A DNA stretch of 64,000 nt from Caulobacter zeae (GTDB lineage: Bacteria; Pseudomonadota; Alphaproteobacteria; Caulobacterales; Caulobacteraceae). How positions within the stretch are numbered: position 1 is the first letter of the stretch; each line of letters begins with the position of its first letter. Location of the stretch: positions 186,001-250,000 of the forward strand of contig NZ_PJRS01000011.1 of the NCBI RefSeq assembly GCF_002858925.1. Direction: 5' to 3'. Shown one piece after another: positions 18,687 to 27,376 of this stretch. The position numbers were made by a program, and so were the translations under genes. Below the pieces are notes generated by a model. That model ran no database searches and had not been told where the DNA came from. It worked only from the letters and a program-made list of their open reading frames with translations.

Positions 18687-19047
18687 GAGTGGCAATGTGG
18701 GGCGTTGTAATACGTTTGTAAACAGCTGGGCCTTTCAGCCGGAGATTACATCTTCGTCATGTGCTCGCCTTTTGGTGCGCGCCGCTTTGCCGCCGCCACG
18801 GACGCGGGGCGCGACGCACGGCGCTTGAGTCGCGGTCTCGTTCGCTCTGGATCAAGTTCCTTGGTCCCGGCGTGGGCGAAAGCCGCGCAGAGGGGGGCAA
18901 ATCGTGGGCGTCTCGAACATTTTGAGTGAAATTACAGATGCCGCCCCGGACGCCGGGAACGGGGCGAGGCGATGGTTTCTCCAAGAGGCGTCGCTCTGGG
19001 GATAACCGCCGAGGGCGGGAGTGCGACGGCCTTGAACGAGGACCGTC
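18687..19047. other. Divergent intergenic region, flotillin operon / TonB receptor
   Basis: About 360 bp without a convincing gene. It holds the divergent promoters of two operons. An AT-richer stretch lies next to the flotillin operon (18705-18760). A GCCCCG/CGGGGC stem (18943-18964) and a GCGACGCC-like imperfect hairpin (18966-19003) lie before the receptor gene. No Fur box, B12 riboswitch or TPP box could be matched. Confidence 0.4.
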
Positions 19048-21456
19048 ATGTCGAACCAAGGAATGCTGCTCGCGGGCTGTTCCGCCGCCGTTCTGCTCGC
19101 CCTGGCCGGCGCCGCCCACGCGGCCGACCCGGATCCGTCGGCCGCCGCGCCGGACGCCGTCGACGAGATCGTGGTGCGGGCCCGCGACAAGGCCGGCCTG
19201 ATCGAGAAAGAGCCCAACAACACCGTCTTCGGCCTGGACAAGCCGCTGATCGAGACGCCGCGCTCGGCCAGCTTCGTGTCGGACCTGACGCTGCAACGCT
19301 ACGGCATCGAGACCATCGACGGCCTGACGGCGGTCTCGCCGGGCGCCTACACCGCCAGCTTCTATGGCGTGCCCGGGGCGCTCAACATCCGCGGCACCCT
19401 GGCCGAGAACTACTTCCGCGGCTTCAAGCGGATCGAGAACCGCGGCACCTATTCGACGCCGATCGGGGCCGCCGACCAGATCCAGATCGTGCGCGGCCCG
19501 CCGACCCCGATCTATGGCTCGGGCAAGGTCGGCGGCATGCTGAACTTCATCCCCAAGTCCGGAAAGGGCGAGGGCGGCTATCTCTCCGAAACCCAGGGCG
19601 AGGTCACGGCCACCTACGGCAGCTACAATCGCAAGAACGCCACGGCCCAGGTCGGTCTGCCGGTGAACCTCGGCGACGTGGTCGGCGGGGTCCACGTCTA
19701 TGGCGAGGTCGAGGACAGCCACAGCTACTACAAGGGCATCTATCCGCGTCGGCAGACCTTGCAGGTCTCGTCCGACTTCGACCTGGGCGACGGCTGGAGC
19801 ACCGCAATCGGCGGCATGCTCTACCGCTCGAAGGGCGATGTTCAGACGCCGGGCTGGAACCGCCTGACCCAGGACCTGATCGACAGCGGAACCTACATCA
19901 CCGGCCGCGACACCAGCCTGGTGGACGCCGATGGCAACGGCCGCCTGACGCCCAGCGAGATCGGCTTCTATCCATACGCCAGCGCCATGTACCTGGCCTA
20001 TTACGGCTTCCCCGATAGCGACGCCAAGCACACGCTGGACACGGGCGTCGGAACGACCAAGCTGTCGCCGCGCACGGTCTACATCTCGAGCGCCGACTTC
20101 TCGAAGACCCAGACCAACACGCTCTATTTCGACGTCGCCAAGGAGCTGTCGCCCGACAGCTCGCTCAAGCTGCAACTGTTCTACGACGCCCTGGAGAACA
20201 AGCGCTTCGTCTCCTACGGCTATCCCGCCTGGTTCGACAGCGACGTCTGGGAAGCCCGCCTGACCTGGAACTTCGCCAACGAGGCCTTCGACGGCCTGGT
20301 GAAGGCCAAGTCGTTCGTCGGCGCCTCCTACCGCGCCTTCGACGGTCGCCGGCGCGAAAGCTACAACAGCGGCCTGATCGCGCTGGACCGCCGCGACATC
20401 GCCTTCGGCGCCACCCCCACCGACCTGATCGGCAGCCCCTTCAATCCGGGCGACGGCGTGGCGTGGGAGAACGACAACCGCTCGGAATGGACTCAAGCCG
20501 GCCTCTTCTTCACCACCGACATCATGGTCGGCGAGAAGCTGAACCTGATGCTGGGCGGCCGCTACGACGACTACGACGTCACCTCGGAAGACACCGGCTT
20601 CCTTTCGTACACCGTGACTGGCAAGCAGAACGCCTCGAAGGGCAAGGGGACCTACACCGCCAGCGCCACCTACAAGGCCCCGTTCGGCCTGATGCCCTAC
20701 ATCACCTACGCCAAGGCCAGCGCCCTGGAGATGAGCCAGGCCGGCGACATCGCCCCGGGTCTGGTGGCCGACGCCGGCGACGCCTGGCTGTCGGAAGGCG
20801 ACCTGGCCGAGGCCGGGGTGAAGTTCCAGTGGCTGCAAGGCACGCTCGTGGGGTCGCTGGCTGGCTATCGCCAGAACCGCACCCAGCTGACCGGCATCAC
20901 CCAGACCCCGACCGGCACCCGCGCCAAGGGCGTGGAGCTGGAGGTCCGCTGGCTGGCCAGCGAGCACTTCAGCTTCACCTTCTCGGGCAACACCCAGCAC
21001 ACCACCGTCAAGGGTCCCGACACCTCGTTCCAGTACGTGCCGGTCCACACCGTCGGCGTCAGCGGGGCCAACGGCTTTGGCGGCTCCTACGTGGTGTGGA
21101 GCTTCGCCAGCGTCCGGCCGGGCGACTACGACTACACCCTGATCCCCAAATCGGTGCTCAGCCTCTACGGCGCCTACACCTCCGACGCCTATGCCTGGGG
21201 CAAGCTCGCCGCGACCTTGGGCGTGACCCGGGTGACCAAGACCTCGGGCACCGTGCCGGGCGCTGTGGTCTATCCGGACTACGCCGTGGCCAGCGGCTCT
21301 GTGGCCTACGAGTACGGGCCGTACACCGCCACGCTCAACGTCGATAACCTGTTCGACAAGCTCTACTTCACGCCGGTCGGCGACACCTACGCCAACCTGG
21401 CGGCCCTGCCGTCCAAGGGCCGCGAGTGGCGGGTGACCCTGTCCCGGAAATTCTAG
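19048..21456 (+). CDS. TonB-dependent outer-membrane receptor of a catabolic island
   Basis: An 802-residue outer-membrane transporter. The signal peptide is residues 1-25 (GCSAAVLLALAGAAHAAD), followed by the TonB-box-like DEIVVRARD. The plug domain is about 55-175 (PLIETPRSASFVSDLTLQRY; IQIVRGPPTPIYGSGKVGGM), and the rest is a 22-strand barrel ending in the aromatic WRVTLSRKF. It resembles siderophore/small-molecule receptors, but its place in front of an MFS permease and a RutA-like oxygenase suggests uptake of an organic nutrient. A hairpin after the stop separates it from the downstream genes. Confidence 0.9.
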   Translation: MSNQGMLLAGCSAAVLLALAGAAHAADPDPSAAAPDAVDEIVVRARDKAGLIEKEPNNTVFGLDKPLIETPRSASFVSDLTLQRYGIETIDGLTAVSPGAYTASFYGVPGALNIRGTLAENYFRGFKRIENRGTYSTPIGAADQIQIVRGPPTPIYGSGKVGGMLNFIPKSGKGEGGYLSETQGEVTATYGSYNRKNATAQVGLPVNLGDVVGGVHVYGEVEDSHSYYKGIYPRRQTLQVSSDFDLGDGWSTAIGGMLYRSKGDVQTPGWNRLTQDLIDSGTYITGRDTSLVDADGNGRLTPSEIGFYPYASAMYLAYYGFPDSDAKHTLDTGVGTTKLSPRTVYISSADFSKTQTNTLYFDVAKELSPDSSLKLQLFYDALENKRFVSYGYPAWFDSDVWEARLTWNFANEAFDGLVKAKSFVGASYRAFDGRRRESYNSGLIALDRRDIAFGATPTDLIGSPFNPGDGVAWENDNRSEWTQAGLFFTTDIMVGEKLNLMLGGRYDDYDVTSEDTGFLSYTVTGKQNASKGKGTYTASATYKAPFGLMPYITYAKASALEMSQAGDIAPGLVADAGDAWLSEGDLAEAGVKFQWLQGTLVGSLAGYRQNRTQLTGITQTPTGTRAKGVELEVRWLASEHFSFTFSGNTQHTTVKGPDTSFQYVPVHTVGVSGANGFGGSYVVWSFASVRPGDYDYTLIPKSVLSLYGAYTSDAYAWGKLAATLGVTRVTKTSGTVPGAVVYPDYAVASGSVAYEYGPYTATLNVDNLFDKLYFTPVGDTYANLAALPSKGREWRVTLSRKF

Positions 21457-21463
21457 TTCCCCT

Positions 21464-21493
21464 GCGGCGCGCTCGCTGCAACGGGCGCGCCGC
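21464..21493 (+). terminator. Hairpin between receptor and catabolic genes
   Basis: A perfect 9-bp stem GCGGCGCGC/GCGCGCCGC with a 12-base loop, followed by TCCTTGTCCTG. It may attenuate transcription or protect the receptor mRNA, as seen in uptake operons where the first gene is expressed most. No T-tract. Confidence 0.5.
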
Positions 21494-21523
21494 TCCTTGT
21501 CCTGTTCTCCAAGGAGTCCTGCC

Positions 21524-22819
21524 ATGTCGACCTCCCCCTGGCGTCCCTGGCTGATCCTGTCGGTCTTCGCCCTGCTGCTGTTCCTGATCACCGCCTCGAC
21601 CTTCTCGTCGCTGGGCGTGGTGCTGCCGGCGATGATCAAGGAGCAGGGCTGGGGCTTTGGCCCGGCCTTCCTGGGCTTCACCCTGCTGGGGGCGTTCTGC
21701 GGCGGCTCGTCGTGGCTGCCGGCCCTGCTGATCCGCAAGCTGGGCGTGCGGCTGACGATCATCGCCGGCTCGGCGGTGATGGTGGCGGGCTTCTCGTGCC
21801 TGGCGGCGACGCCGGGCCTCGCCGTCTACCTCGTGGGCACGGCCCTGCTGGGCGTCGGCTACCAGATGATGGCCCTGATCCCGGGCACCCACGTCCTGGG
21901 CATGCTGTTCAAGAAGCGCGCCCTGCCGTTCGGGATCTATTTCACCATCGGCTCGCTGGGCGGCGTCGTCGGCCCGTGGATGGCGCTGTCGGGCATGGAG
22001 ATCGCCGGCGGCGCCTGGCGGCCCTACTGGTGGATGCAGGCGGCCGCCTCGCTGGTGGTGGGCCTGGTCTGCACGGCCCTGGTGGGCAGCAAGGCCTGGC
22101 TGGCCGCCGCCGCCGCCGAGACCGACAAGGCCGTGGCCGAAGAGATCGAGAACGCGCCGGCCCATTCCAAGGTCTACCGCACCGCCGTCGACTGGACGGT
22201 AAAGGAAGCCGTCCGCACCCCGCAGTTCTGGGTGATCCTGGCGGCCTATTTCGCCCACCTGCTGGGCGGGGTCACCGCCGTCAGCCTGGCGCCGAGCCAC
22301 TTCGGCGAACTGGGCGTGCCGGCCACCGTGGCCATCGCCGCGATCAGCCTGGAGTCGCTGATGCAGGTGGCGGCCCGCGCCGGCGGCGGCCTGGTCGGCG
22401 ACCGCATCGACCCGCGCTGGCTGCTGGCGGGCGCGCAAGGGGTGATGGCCGTCGGCCTGCTGGCCCTGACCCACGCCACCAGCTGGCCGGTGATGATGGT
22501 GTTCGCCGTCGGGGTGGGGATCGGCTTTGGCCTGACCGTGCTGGCCGTCAGCATCCTGCTGCTCAACTACTACGGCCGGAAGAACAATCTCGAGCTCTTC
22601 TCGATGGTCTGCCTGGTCGGCGCCGTCTCGGCCCTGGGGCCGGTGATCGGCGGCCTGATGCGCGACCAGCTGGGCGGCTTCGCCCCCACCTTCCAGCTCT
22701 TCGCCGCGGTGATCGGCCTGATCTTCGTCGCCGCCCTGTTCATGCGCCCGCCGCGCAAGGCCGTCGAGGCCGAGCCTGTCGGCGAGCCCGTTCCCACCCT
22801 GCTGCAAGACGCCGCCTAG
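21524..22819 (+). CDS. MFS transporter of the RutA-like catabolic island
   Basis: A 431-residue major facilitator with 12 membrane helices (WLILSVFALLLFLITASTFS first). It has the long central loop typical of the family (about residues 190-225, AAAAETDKAVAEEIENAPA) and GGLVGDRIDPRWLL as the MFS A-like loop. Its MCT/oxalate-formate-type order suggests import of a small organic anion. It probably moves the receptor's substrate across the inner membrane. The start is ATG 21524, preceded by AAGGAG. The oxygenase follows within 15 bp. Confidence 0.88.
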   Translation: MSTSPWRPWLILSVFALLLFLITASTFSSLGVVLPAMIKEQGWGFGPAFLGFTLLGAFCGGSSWLPALLIRKLGVRLTIIAGSAVMVAGFSCLAATPGLAVYLVGTALLGVGYQMMALIPGTHVLGMLFKKRALPFGIYFTIGSLGGVVGPWMALSGMEIAGGAWRPYWWMQAAASLVVGLVCTALVGSKAWLAAAAAETDKAVAEEIENAPAHSKVYRTAVDWTVKEAVRTPQFWVILAAYFAHLLGGVTAVSLAPSHFGELGVPATVAIAAISLESLMQVAARAGGGLVGDRIDPRWLLAGAQGVMAVGLLALTHATSWPVMMVFAVGVGIGFGLTVLAVSILLLNYYGRKNNLELFSMVCLVGAVSALGPVIGGLMRDQLGGFAPTFQLFAAVIGLIFVAALFMRPPRKAVEAEPVGEPVPTLLQDAA

Positions 22820-22834
22820 CCGAGGATGCCCGCC

Positions 22835-23899
22835 ATGTTCCACAGCCCTTCCAAGCACAAGGACTTCGGGGTGTTCCTGCCGGTGGCCAACGGCGGCTGG
22901 ATCATCTCCAAGACCACCCCCGTCCTCGACGGCCTTTATGCGACCAACAAGGCCGCGGCCGTGAAGGCCGACGAGGTCGGCATGGACTTCGTCATGTCGA
23001 TGGGCAAGTTCCGCGGCTTCGGCGGCGAGACCGACCACTGGGGCACGGCCCTGGAGTCGGTGACGATGATGGCCGGCATCGCCGAGGCCACCAAGAACGT
23101 CCGCATCTGGGCCACCATCCACCCGCTGCTGCAGAACCCGGCCGTGGCCGCCAAGATGATCGCCACGCTGGACCACATCAGCGGCGGCCGCGCGGGCCTC
23201 AACATCGTGGCCGGCGCCTATCGCGGCGAGTTCGCCCAGATGGGGGCCTGGGACGACGCCCTGACCCACGACGACCGCTACGTCCTGACCGAGGAATGGA
23301 CCCGGATCGTCAAGCGCCTGTGGAGCGAGGACAGCGTCGATTTCGACGGCAAGTTCTTCACGATGAAGGACTGCCAGTCCAAGCCCAAGCCGCTGTCCAA
23401 GCCGCGTCCGGAGCTGATCTGCGCGGGCATGAGCGACCGGGGCTTCCAGTTCTCGGTGCGTGAGGCCGACGTCTGCTTCATCGGCGGCCGCACGCCCGAA
23501 GAGCGCCGCGACGCCAGCCGCCGCGCCAAGATCGCGGCCGAAGGCATGGGCAAGACCATCAAGACCTACGCCATGTGCACCGTCGTCCACGCCGAGAGCG
23601 ACGCGGGCGCCGAGGCCTTGGTGGAGCGCTACAAGGGCGGGGCCGACATGGGGGCCATCCTGGCCATGCTGGAAAGCTGGGGCGTGCCGGCCGAGAAGCT
23701 GTCGACCGTCGCCGCCCAGCAGGGGGCGTTCATGACCCACACCGTGGTCGGCTCGCCCGCCACCTGCGCCGAGCAGGTGCAGGCCTTCGTCACCGACTGC
23801 GAGCTGGACGGGCTGATGCTGATCTTCCCCGACTACGTGGAGGGCCTCTCCATGTTCGGCTCGGAGATCCTGCCGGGCCTGCGCTCGGTGTTCTCGTGA
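22835..23899 (+). CDS. RutA-like LLM-class flavin-dependent monooxygenase
   Basis: A 354-residue luciferase-like monooxygenase closely resembling pyrimidine oxygenase RutA. The shared blocks are GVFLPVANGGWIIS, MSMGKFRGFGGETDHWGTAL, HISGGRAGLNIVAGAY, GKFFTMKDCQSKPKP and ICAGMSDRGFQFSVREADVC. RutA uses a flavin-N5-peroxide to open uracil between N3 and C4. This homologue should open a cyclic amide or similar C-N bond, substrate unknown. The start is ATG 22835 with GAGG at 22822; ATG 22826 abuts that site. The stop overlaps the hydrolase start by GTGA. It depends on the RutF-like reductase encoded three genes later. Confidence 0.9.
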   Translation: MFHSPSKHKDFGVFLPVANGGWIISKTTPVLDGLYATNKAAAVKADEVGMDFVMSMGKFRGFGGETDHWGTALESVTMMAGIAEATKNVRIWATIHPLLQNPAVAAKMIATLDHISGGRAGLNIVAGAYRGEFAQMGAWDDALTHDDRYVLTEEWTRIVKRLWSEDSVDFDGKFFTMKDCQSKPKPLSKPRPELICAGMSDRGFQFSVREADVCFIGGRTPEERRDASRRAKIAAEGMGKTIKTYAMCTVVHAESDAGAEALVERYKGGADMGAILAMLESWGVPAEKLSTVAAQQGAFMTHTVVGSPATCAEQVQAFVTDCELDGLMLIFPDYVEGLSMFGSEILPGLRSVFS

Positions 23900-24528
23900 G
23901 CGGGCTGCCGGCCTGGATCGCGCCGGGCCGCACGGCGCTGGTCGTGATCGACATCCAGGTCGACTTCGCCTCGCCGGAGGGACTGCTGGGCCAGTACGGC
24001 GTGGACATGGGCATGGCCGCGCCGGCCGTCGACGCGGCCGGCCGCCTGGTCGAGGCGGCGCGCGCAGCCGGCTTGCCGGTGGTGTTCGTCGGCCTGTTCA
24101 CCTCAGCCGAGACCGACAGCCCGTCGTGGAACGAGCGCATGCGCCGCCGCGGCGGAGACCCGGAAAGCGAGGCGGCCCTGTGCCGCGCCGGTCAGCCGGG
24201 CAGCGCCTTCTACGGCCCGCAGCCGGCCGAGGGCGAGCCGGTGGTCGCCAAGGCCCGCTACAGCGCCTTCGTCGGCACGGATTTCCACAGCCGGTTGAAG
24301 GCCATGGGCGTCGACACCCTGGTCGTCTGCGGCCTGACCACCGAGTGCTGCGTGGCGGCCACCGCCGCCGACGCCTTCGACCTCGACTACCACGTCTTCG
24401 TCGCCGCCGACGCCTGCGCGGCCTACGAGCCCGACCTGCACGAGGTTGCTCTGAAGACGATGGGGCTCAACACCGCGATCCTCACCGACAGCGTCGAGGT
24501 CGCCAAAGCCTGGAAGGAGGCCGCGTGA
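23896..24528 (+). CDS. Isochorismatase-fold (RutB-like) cysteine hydrolase
   Basis: A 210-residue cysteine hydrolase. The D-K-C triad is visible: Asp in LVVIDIQVDF, Lys in VVAKARYSAF, and Cys in VCGLTTECCVAATAADAF (with the cis-peptide before it). In the Rut pathway the equivalent enzyme RutB removes carbamate from ureidoacrylate. The start is GTG 23896, overlapping the oxygenase stop (GTGA), and the stop overlaps the next start (TGATG), so all three are translationally coupled. It probably hydrolyses the opened amide product. Confidence 0.92.
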   Translation: MSGLPAWIAPGRTALVVIDIQVDFASPEGLLGQYGVDMGMAAPAVDAAGRLVEAARAAGLPVVFVGLFTSAETDSPSWNERMRRRGGDPESEAALCRAGQPGSAFYGPQPAEGEPVVAKARYSAFVGTDFHSRLKAMGVDTLVVCGLTTECCVAATAADAFDLDYHVFVAADACAAYEPDLHEVALKTMGLNTAILTDSVEVAKAWKEAA

Positions 24529-25913
24529 TGGCCGACGGGTTCGCCAACCTCGCGGGCGTCGCCGCCCCTTACACGGTCACCGAGGCCGACCGGGCCGCCA
24601 TCGCCGCAGCGATCAGCGAGGCCGAGATCGTCGAGCTGGCCCTGACCTTGGGCAACATCCCCGCGCCCTCGGGCAAGGAACTGGAAGCCGCGACTTACGT
24701 CTACGACTGGATGGCGCGCGAGGGCTTCTCGCCGCGCAAGGTGGGGGCCACGCCCGAGCGTCCCAACGTTATCGGCACGCACGGCGGCAAGGGCGTGGGC
24801 AAGAACCTGCTCTTCACCGCCCACCTCGACACCGAGGCGCCGACCTGGAACCCGGATCTGGACGCCTACAAGTATAGCCCCGCCACCCTGGCCAATCCCG
24901 AGTGGGAGAAGTGCTGGCTGAAGGACGGCAAGCTCTACGGCTATCCGATCGCCAACGACCGCGGGCCGATGGCCTGTTTCCTGATCGCCGCCAAGGCGCT
25001 GAAGGCGGCCGGCTACGAGCTGGCCGGCAAGATGTACCTGACCGCCTGCCCCGGCGAGATCGGCCCCGAACCGATCGAGGAGCACCGCGGCGTCGCCTAC
25101 ATGGGCAAGGACATCGGCGCCCACTACCTGTTCCACCACGGCGGGGTGGCCCCCGACTACGCCATCGCCGCCGAGGGCTGCGACTTCGGCCTGACCTGGG
25201 TCGGCTGCGGCTATGCGGTGTTTCGGATCACCATCTGGGGCGAGGGTGTGTTCACCCCGCTGCTGACCCATCCGGCCACGGCCGCCGAGCATCCCAACCC
25301 GCTCTACAAGATCGGCAAGCTGACGCAGGCCATCCACGCCTGGAGCGGCCGGTGGGAGAAGGCCAGCCTCTATGAGAGCCCCGGCGGCGTGGCCCAGCCC
25401 AAGTCGCAGCTGGCCTCGATCCGCGGCGGCATCCCCTACGCCTTCGGGGCGGGGACCGAGCGGGTGAACCTCTATCTTGAGGTGGGTCTCAACCCCCGTC
25501 AGCGCGTGGCCGACATCCAGCATTCGCTGGAGGCCATGGTGCGCGAGACCGGCGTCACGGGGATCGAGATCGAGCCGGTGGTCGTGCGCCACGGCTTCGA
25601 GGCCGACGCCGCCGAGGTGGCCCCCCTGGTCGGCGCGGTGGACGTCGCCACCCAGCTGTCGCTGGGCCATCCGGTGGCCCGCGCCGCGCCGGTCTATTCG
25701 AGCATGTGGCGCGACCACAACGTCTTCAACATGCACCGCATCCCGGCCATCACCACGGGTTTCGCCCGCTGGCGGCCGACGCCCAAGGACCTGGTCGACA
25801 GCGCCCTCGTTTACGCCCTGACCGCCCTGGCTGTCTGCGGCCGGGCGGAGACGGCGGACGCCGAGAACCGCGCCCCGCCGGTCTATGGCGACAACCCGTT
25901 CGGGGGAGAGTGA
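24528..25913 (+). CDS. M20-like metallopeptidase / amidohydrolase
   Basis: A 461-residue M20/M28-clan zinc hydrolase. Metal ligands can be traced: LLFTAHLDTEAP (H-x-D), IANDRGPMACF (bridging Asp), CPGEIGPEPIEEHRG (Glu pair), AAEGCDFG (Asp) and a late MHRIPAITTGF (His). It is an outlier: the usual G-x-G-x-x-D-x-K-G block is replaced by PIANDRGPM, and the central dimerisation part contains HHGGVAPDYAIAAEG. The start is ATG 24528 in TGATG overlap, and the stop overlaps the flavin reductase start in the same way. It may remove an acyl, carbamoyl or amino-acid part from the pathway intermediate. Confidence 0.82.
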   Translation: MADGFANLAGVAAPYTVTEADRAAIAAAISEAEIVELALTLGNIPAPSGKELEAATYVYDWMAREGFSPRKVGATPERPNVIGTHGGKGVGKNLLFTAHLDTEAPTWNPDLDAYKYSPATLANPEWEKCWLKDGKLYGYPIANDRGPMACFLIAAKALKAAGYELAGKMYLTACPGEIGPEPIEEHRGVAYMGKDIGAHYLFHHGGVAPDYAIAAEGCDFGLTWVGCGYAVFRITIWGEGVFTPLLTHPATAAEHPNPLYKIGKLTQAIHAWSGRWEKASLYESPGGVAQPKSQLASIRGGIPYAFGAGTERVNLYLEVGLNPRQRVADIQHSLEAMVRETGVTGIEIEPVVVRHGFEADAAEVAPLVGAVDVATQLSLGHPVARAAPVYSSMWRDHNVFNMHRIPAITTGFARWRPTPKDLVDSALVYALTALAVCGRAETADAENRAPPVYGDNPFGGE

Positions 25914-26407
25914 TGGGCGCGGCCCTGGCCTCGCCGGCGCCCGACACCGCCCTGTTCCGCAAGGCCATGGGCGGCTTCGCGGCCGGCGTGACGGTGGTGA
26001 CCACCGCGCTGCACGGACGGCTCAGCGGCACGACGGTCAGCGCGTTCTCGTCGCTGTCGATGGACCCGCCGCTGGTGCTGGCCTGCCTCAAGCGCGGCAG
26101 CCGCACCCTGGCGGCCGTGCAGGGGGCGGGGGTGTTCTGCGTCAACATCCTGGCCGCCGACCAGGGTGAGCTGGCCTACGCCTTCGCCAAGTCGGGCTGC
26201 GACGAGCGCTTCGCCCTGGCGGCGCTGGAGCCCGGCGCCACCGCCGCCCCGGTGCTGTCCGGCTGCGTGGCGGTGGTCGAATGCGCCCTGCACGCCGCCC
26301 ACGACGGCGGCGACCACGAGATCCTGGTCGGCCGGGTCGTCGGCGTCCGCATCAACGAAGCCAAGCCGCCGCTCGTCTACGTGCGCGGCCAGTTCCTTAA
26401 ATCCTGA
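25913..26407 (+). CDS. RutF-like flavin reductase
   Basis: A 164-residue flavin:NAD(P)H reductase of the flavin-reductase-like/RutF group. FRKAMGGFAAGVTVVTTALH, TVSAFSSLSMDPPLVLACLK and VFCVNILAADQGELAYAFA are the FMN-binding blocks, followed by ...HEILVGRVVGV...PLVYVRGQF. It supplies reduced FMN to the LLM oxygenase of the same operon. It is coupled to the preceding gene by TGATG and is followed by TauD after 11 bp. Confidence 0.92.
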   Translation: MGAALASPAPDTALFRKAMGGFAAGVTVVTTALHGRLSGTTVSAFSSLSMDPPLVLACLKRGSRTLAAVQGAGVFCVNILAADQGELAYAFAKSGCDERFALAALEPGATAAPVLSGCVAVVECALHAAHDGGDHEILVGRVVGVRINEAKPPLVYVRGQFLKS

Positions 26408-26418
26408 GAGAGTCCGCG

Positions 26419-27231
26419 ATGGCGTACGACGTGCTGGAAGTGAAGCCGATGACCCGCCGGATCGGCGCCGAGGTGTTCGGCGTCGACCTGGGCCAGCCGC
26501 TGTCGAACCGGCAGTTCGAGGAGCTGCACCAGGCCCTGACCCAGTATCAGGTGCTGTTCTTCCGCGACCAGGAAATGACCCATGACGCCCACAAGGCCCT
26601 GGGCCGCAAGTTCGGGCCGCTGGCCATCCACTCTGGCGTGCCGGGCCTGGCCGACCACCCCGAGGTGGTGGCCATCCACGCCGACGAGAACTCCAAGTTC
26701 GTGGCCGGCGAGAGCTGGCACTCGGACCTGACCTGCGATCCGGAGCCGCCGCTGGGCAGCATACTGCACATGCCGATCGTTCCCGACGACGGCGGCGACA
26801 CCGTCTTCGCCAGCATGTACGCCGCCTACGACACCCTCTCGGACCGGATGAAGACCTATCTGGAGGGCCTGACCGCCGTCCACGACGCCAACCCGATCTA
26901 CAAGGCGCTCTTCCCCGACATCGACCGGACCTACAACCGCACCGCCCACCCGGTGGTGCGCACCCACCCGGTCAGCGGCCGCAAGAGCCTGTTCGTCAAT
27001 CCGTCCTACACCACCCACATCGCCGGCCTGCCCAAGGCCGAGAGCGCGGCGATCCTTTCCTATCTCTACCACCACGCGGGCAACCCGGACTTCCAGGTGC
27101 GCTTTCGCTGGCGGCCCAATTCGGTGGCCTTCTGGGACAATCGCTGCACCTGGCACCAGGCGATCTGGGACTACTTCCCGGACGTGCGCTCGGGGTTCCG
27201 GGTTACGATCGCCGGCGATCGGCCGGTTTGA
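26419..27231 (+). CDS. TauD/TfdA-type 2-oxoglutarate-dependent dioxygenase
   Basis: A 270-residue Fe(II)/2OG dioxygenase. Iron ligands are WHSDLTC (H-x-D) and a distal His in CTWHQAIWDY; the 2OG-binding Arg lies in RSGFRVTIAGD. The fold order matches TauD/TfdA (GAEVFGVDLGQPLSNRQFEE; YQVLFFRDQEMT). It sits 11 bp after the flavin reductase, so it is probably the last gene of the RutA-like island. The substrate could be a sulfonate, an aryloxyacetate or the island's own substrate. Confidence 0.9.
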   Translation: MAYDVLEVKPMTRRIGAEVFGVDLGQPLSNRQFEELHQALTQYQVLFFRDQEMTHDAHKALGRKFGPLAIHSGVPGLADHPEVVAIHADENSKFVAGESWHSDLTCDPEPPLGSILHMPIVPDDGGDTVFASMYAAYDTLSDRMKTYLEGLTAVHDANPIYKALFPDIDRTYNRTAHPVVRTHPVSGRKSLFVNPSYTTHIAGLPKAESAAILSYLYHHAGNPDFQVRFRWRPNSVAFWDNRCTWHQAIWDYFPDVRSGFRVTIAGDRPV

Positions 27232-27250
27232 GGATATGCTTCCAAAATCT

Positions 27251-27285
27251 CCCGTCATTCCCGCCCTTGTGGCGGGAATGACGGG
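27251..27285. repeat. Intergenic repeat family 2 (single hairpin)
   Basis: CCCGTCATTCCCGCC...GGCGGGAATGACGGG forms a 15-bp stem with a short CTTGT loop. It lies just after the TauD stop codon and could serve as terminator of the catabolic island. Confidence 0.75.
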
Positions 27286-27376
27286 AAGTTGGTGTGGGCC
27301 AGCCCATCTATCGCCCCCGACCTTGACCCGACCAGCCGTCTCGTCGTTGATGCACGCCTGGGTTCAGGGGCTTTCG

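Noticed and set aside
18966..19030. Fluoride-riboswitch-like pieces (GGCGATGGTTTCTCC and AACCGCC) before the TonB receptor
   Set aside because: The required final GGCTGATGACTCCTAC-like part is missing and the spacing is wrong; the receptor is not a fluoride gene. Most likely coincidence.
18687..19047. Cobalamin riboswitch or Fur box before the TonB receptor
   Set aside because: No B12 box and no GATAATGATAATCATTATC-like sequence could be matched.
18757..21762. A 1001-codon open frame on the minus strand across the TonB receptor
   Set aside because: It is antisense to a receptor with clear plug and barrel motifs. Its composition (Gly, His, Gln, Arg, Val rich without domains) is typical of high-GC shadow frames.
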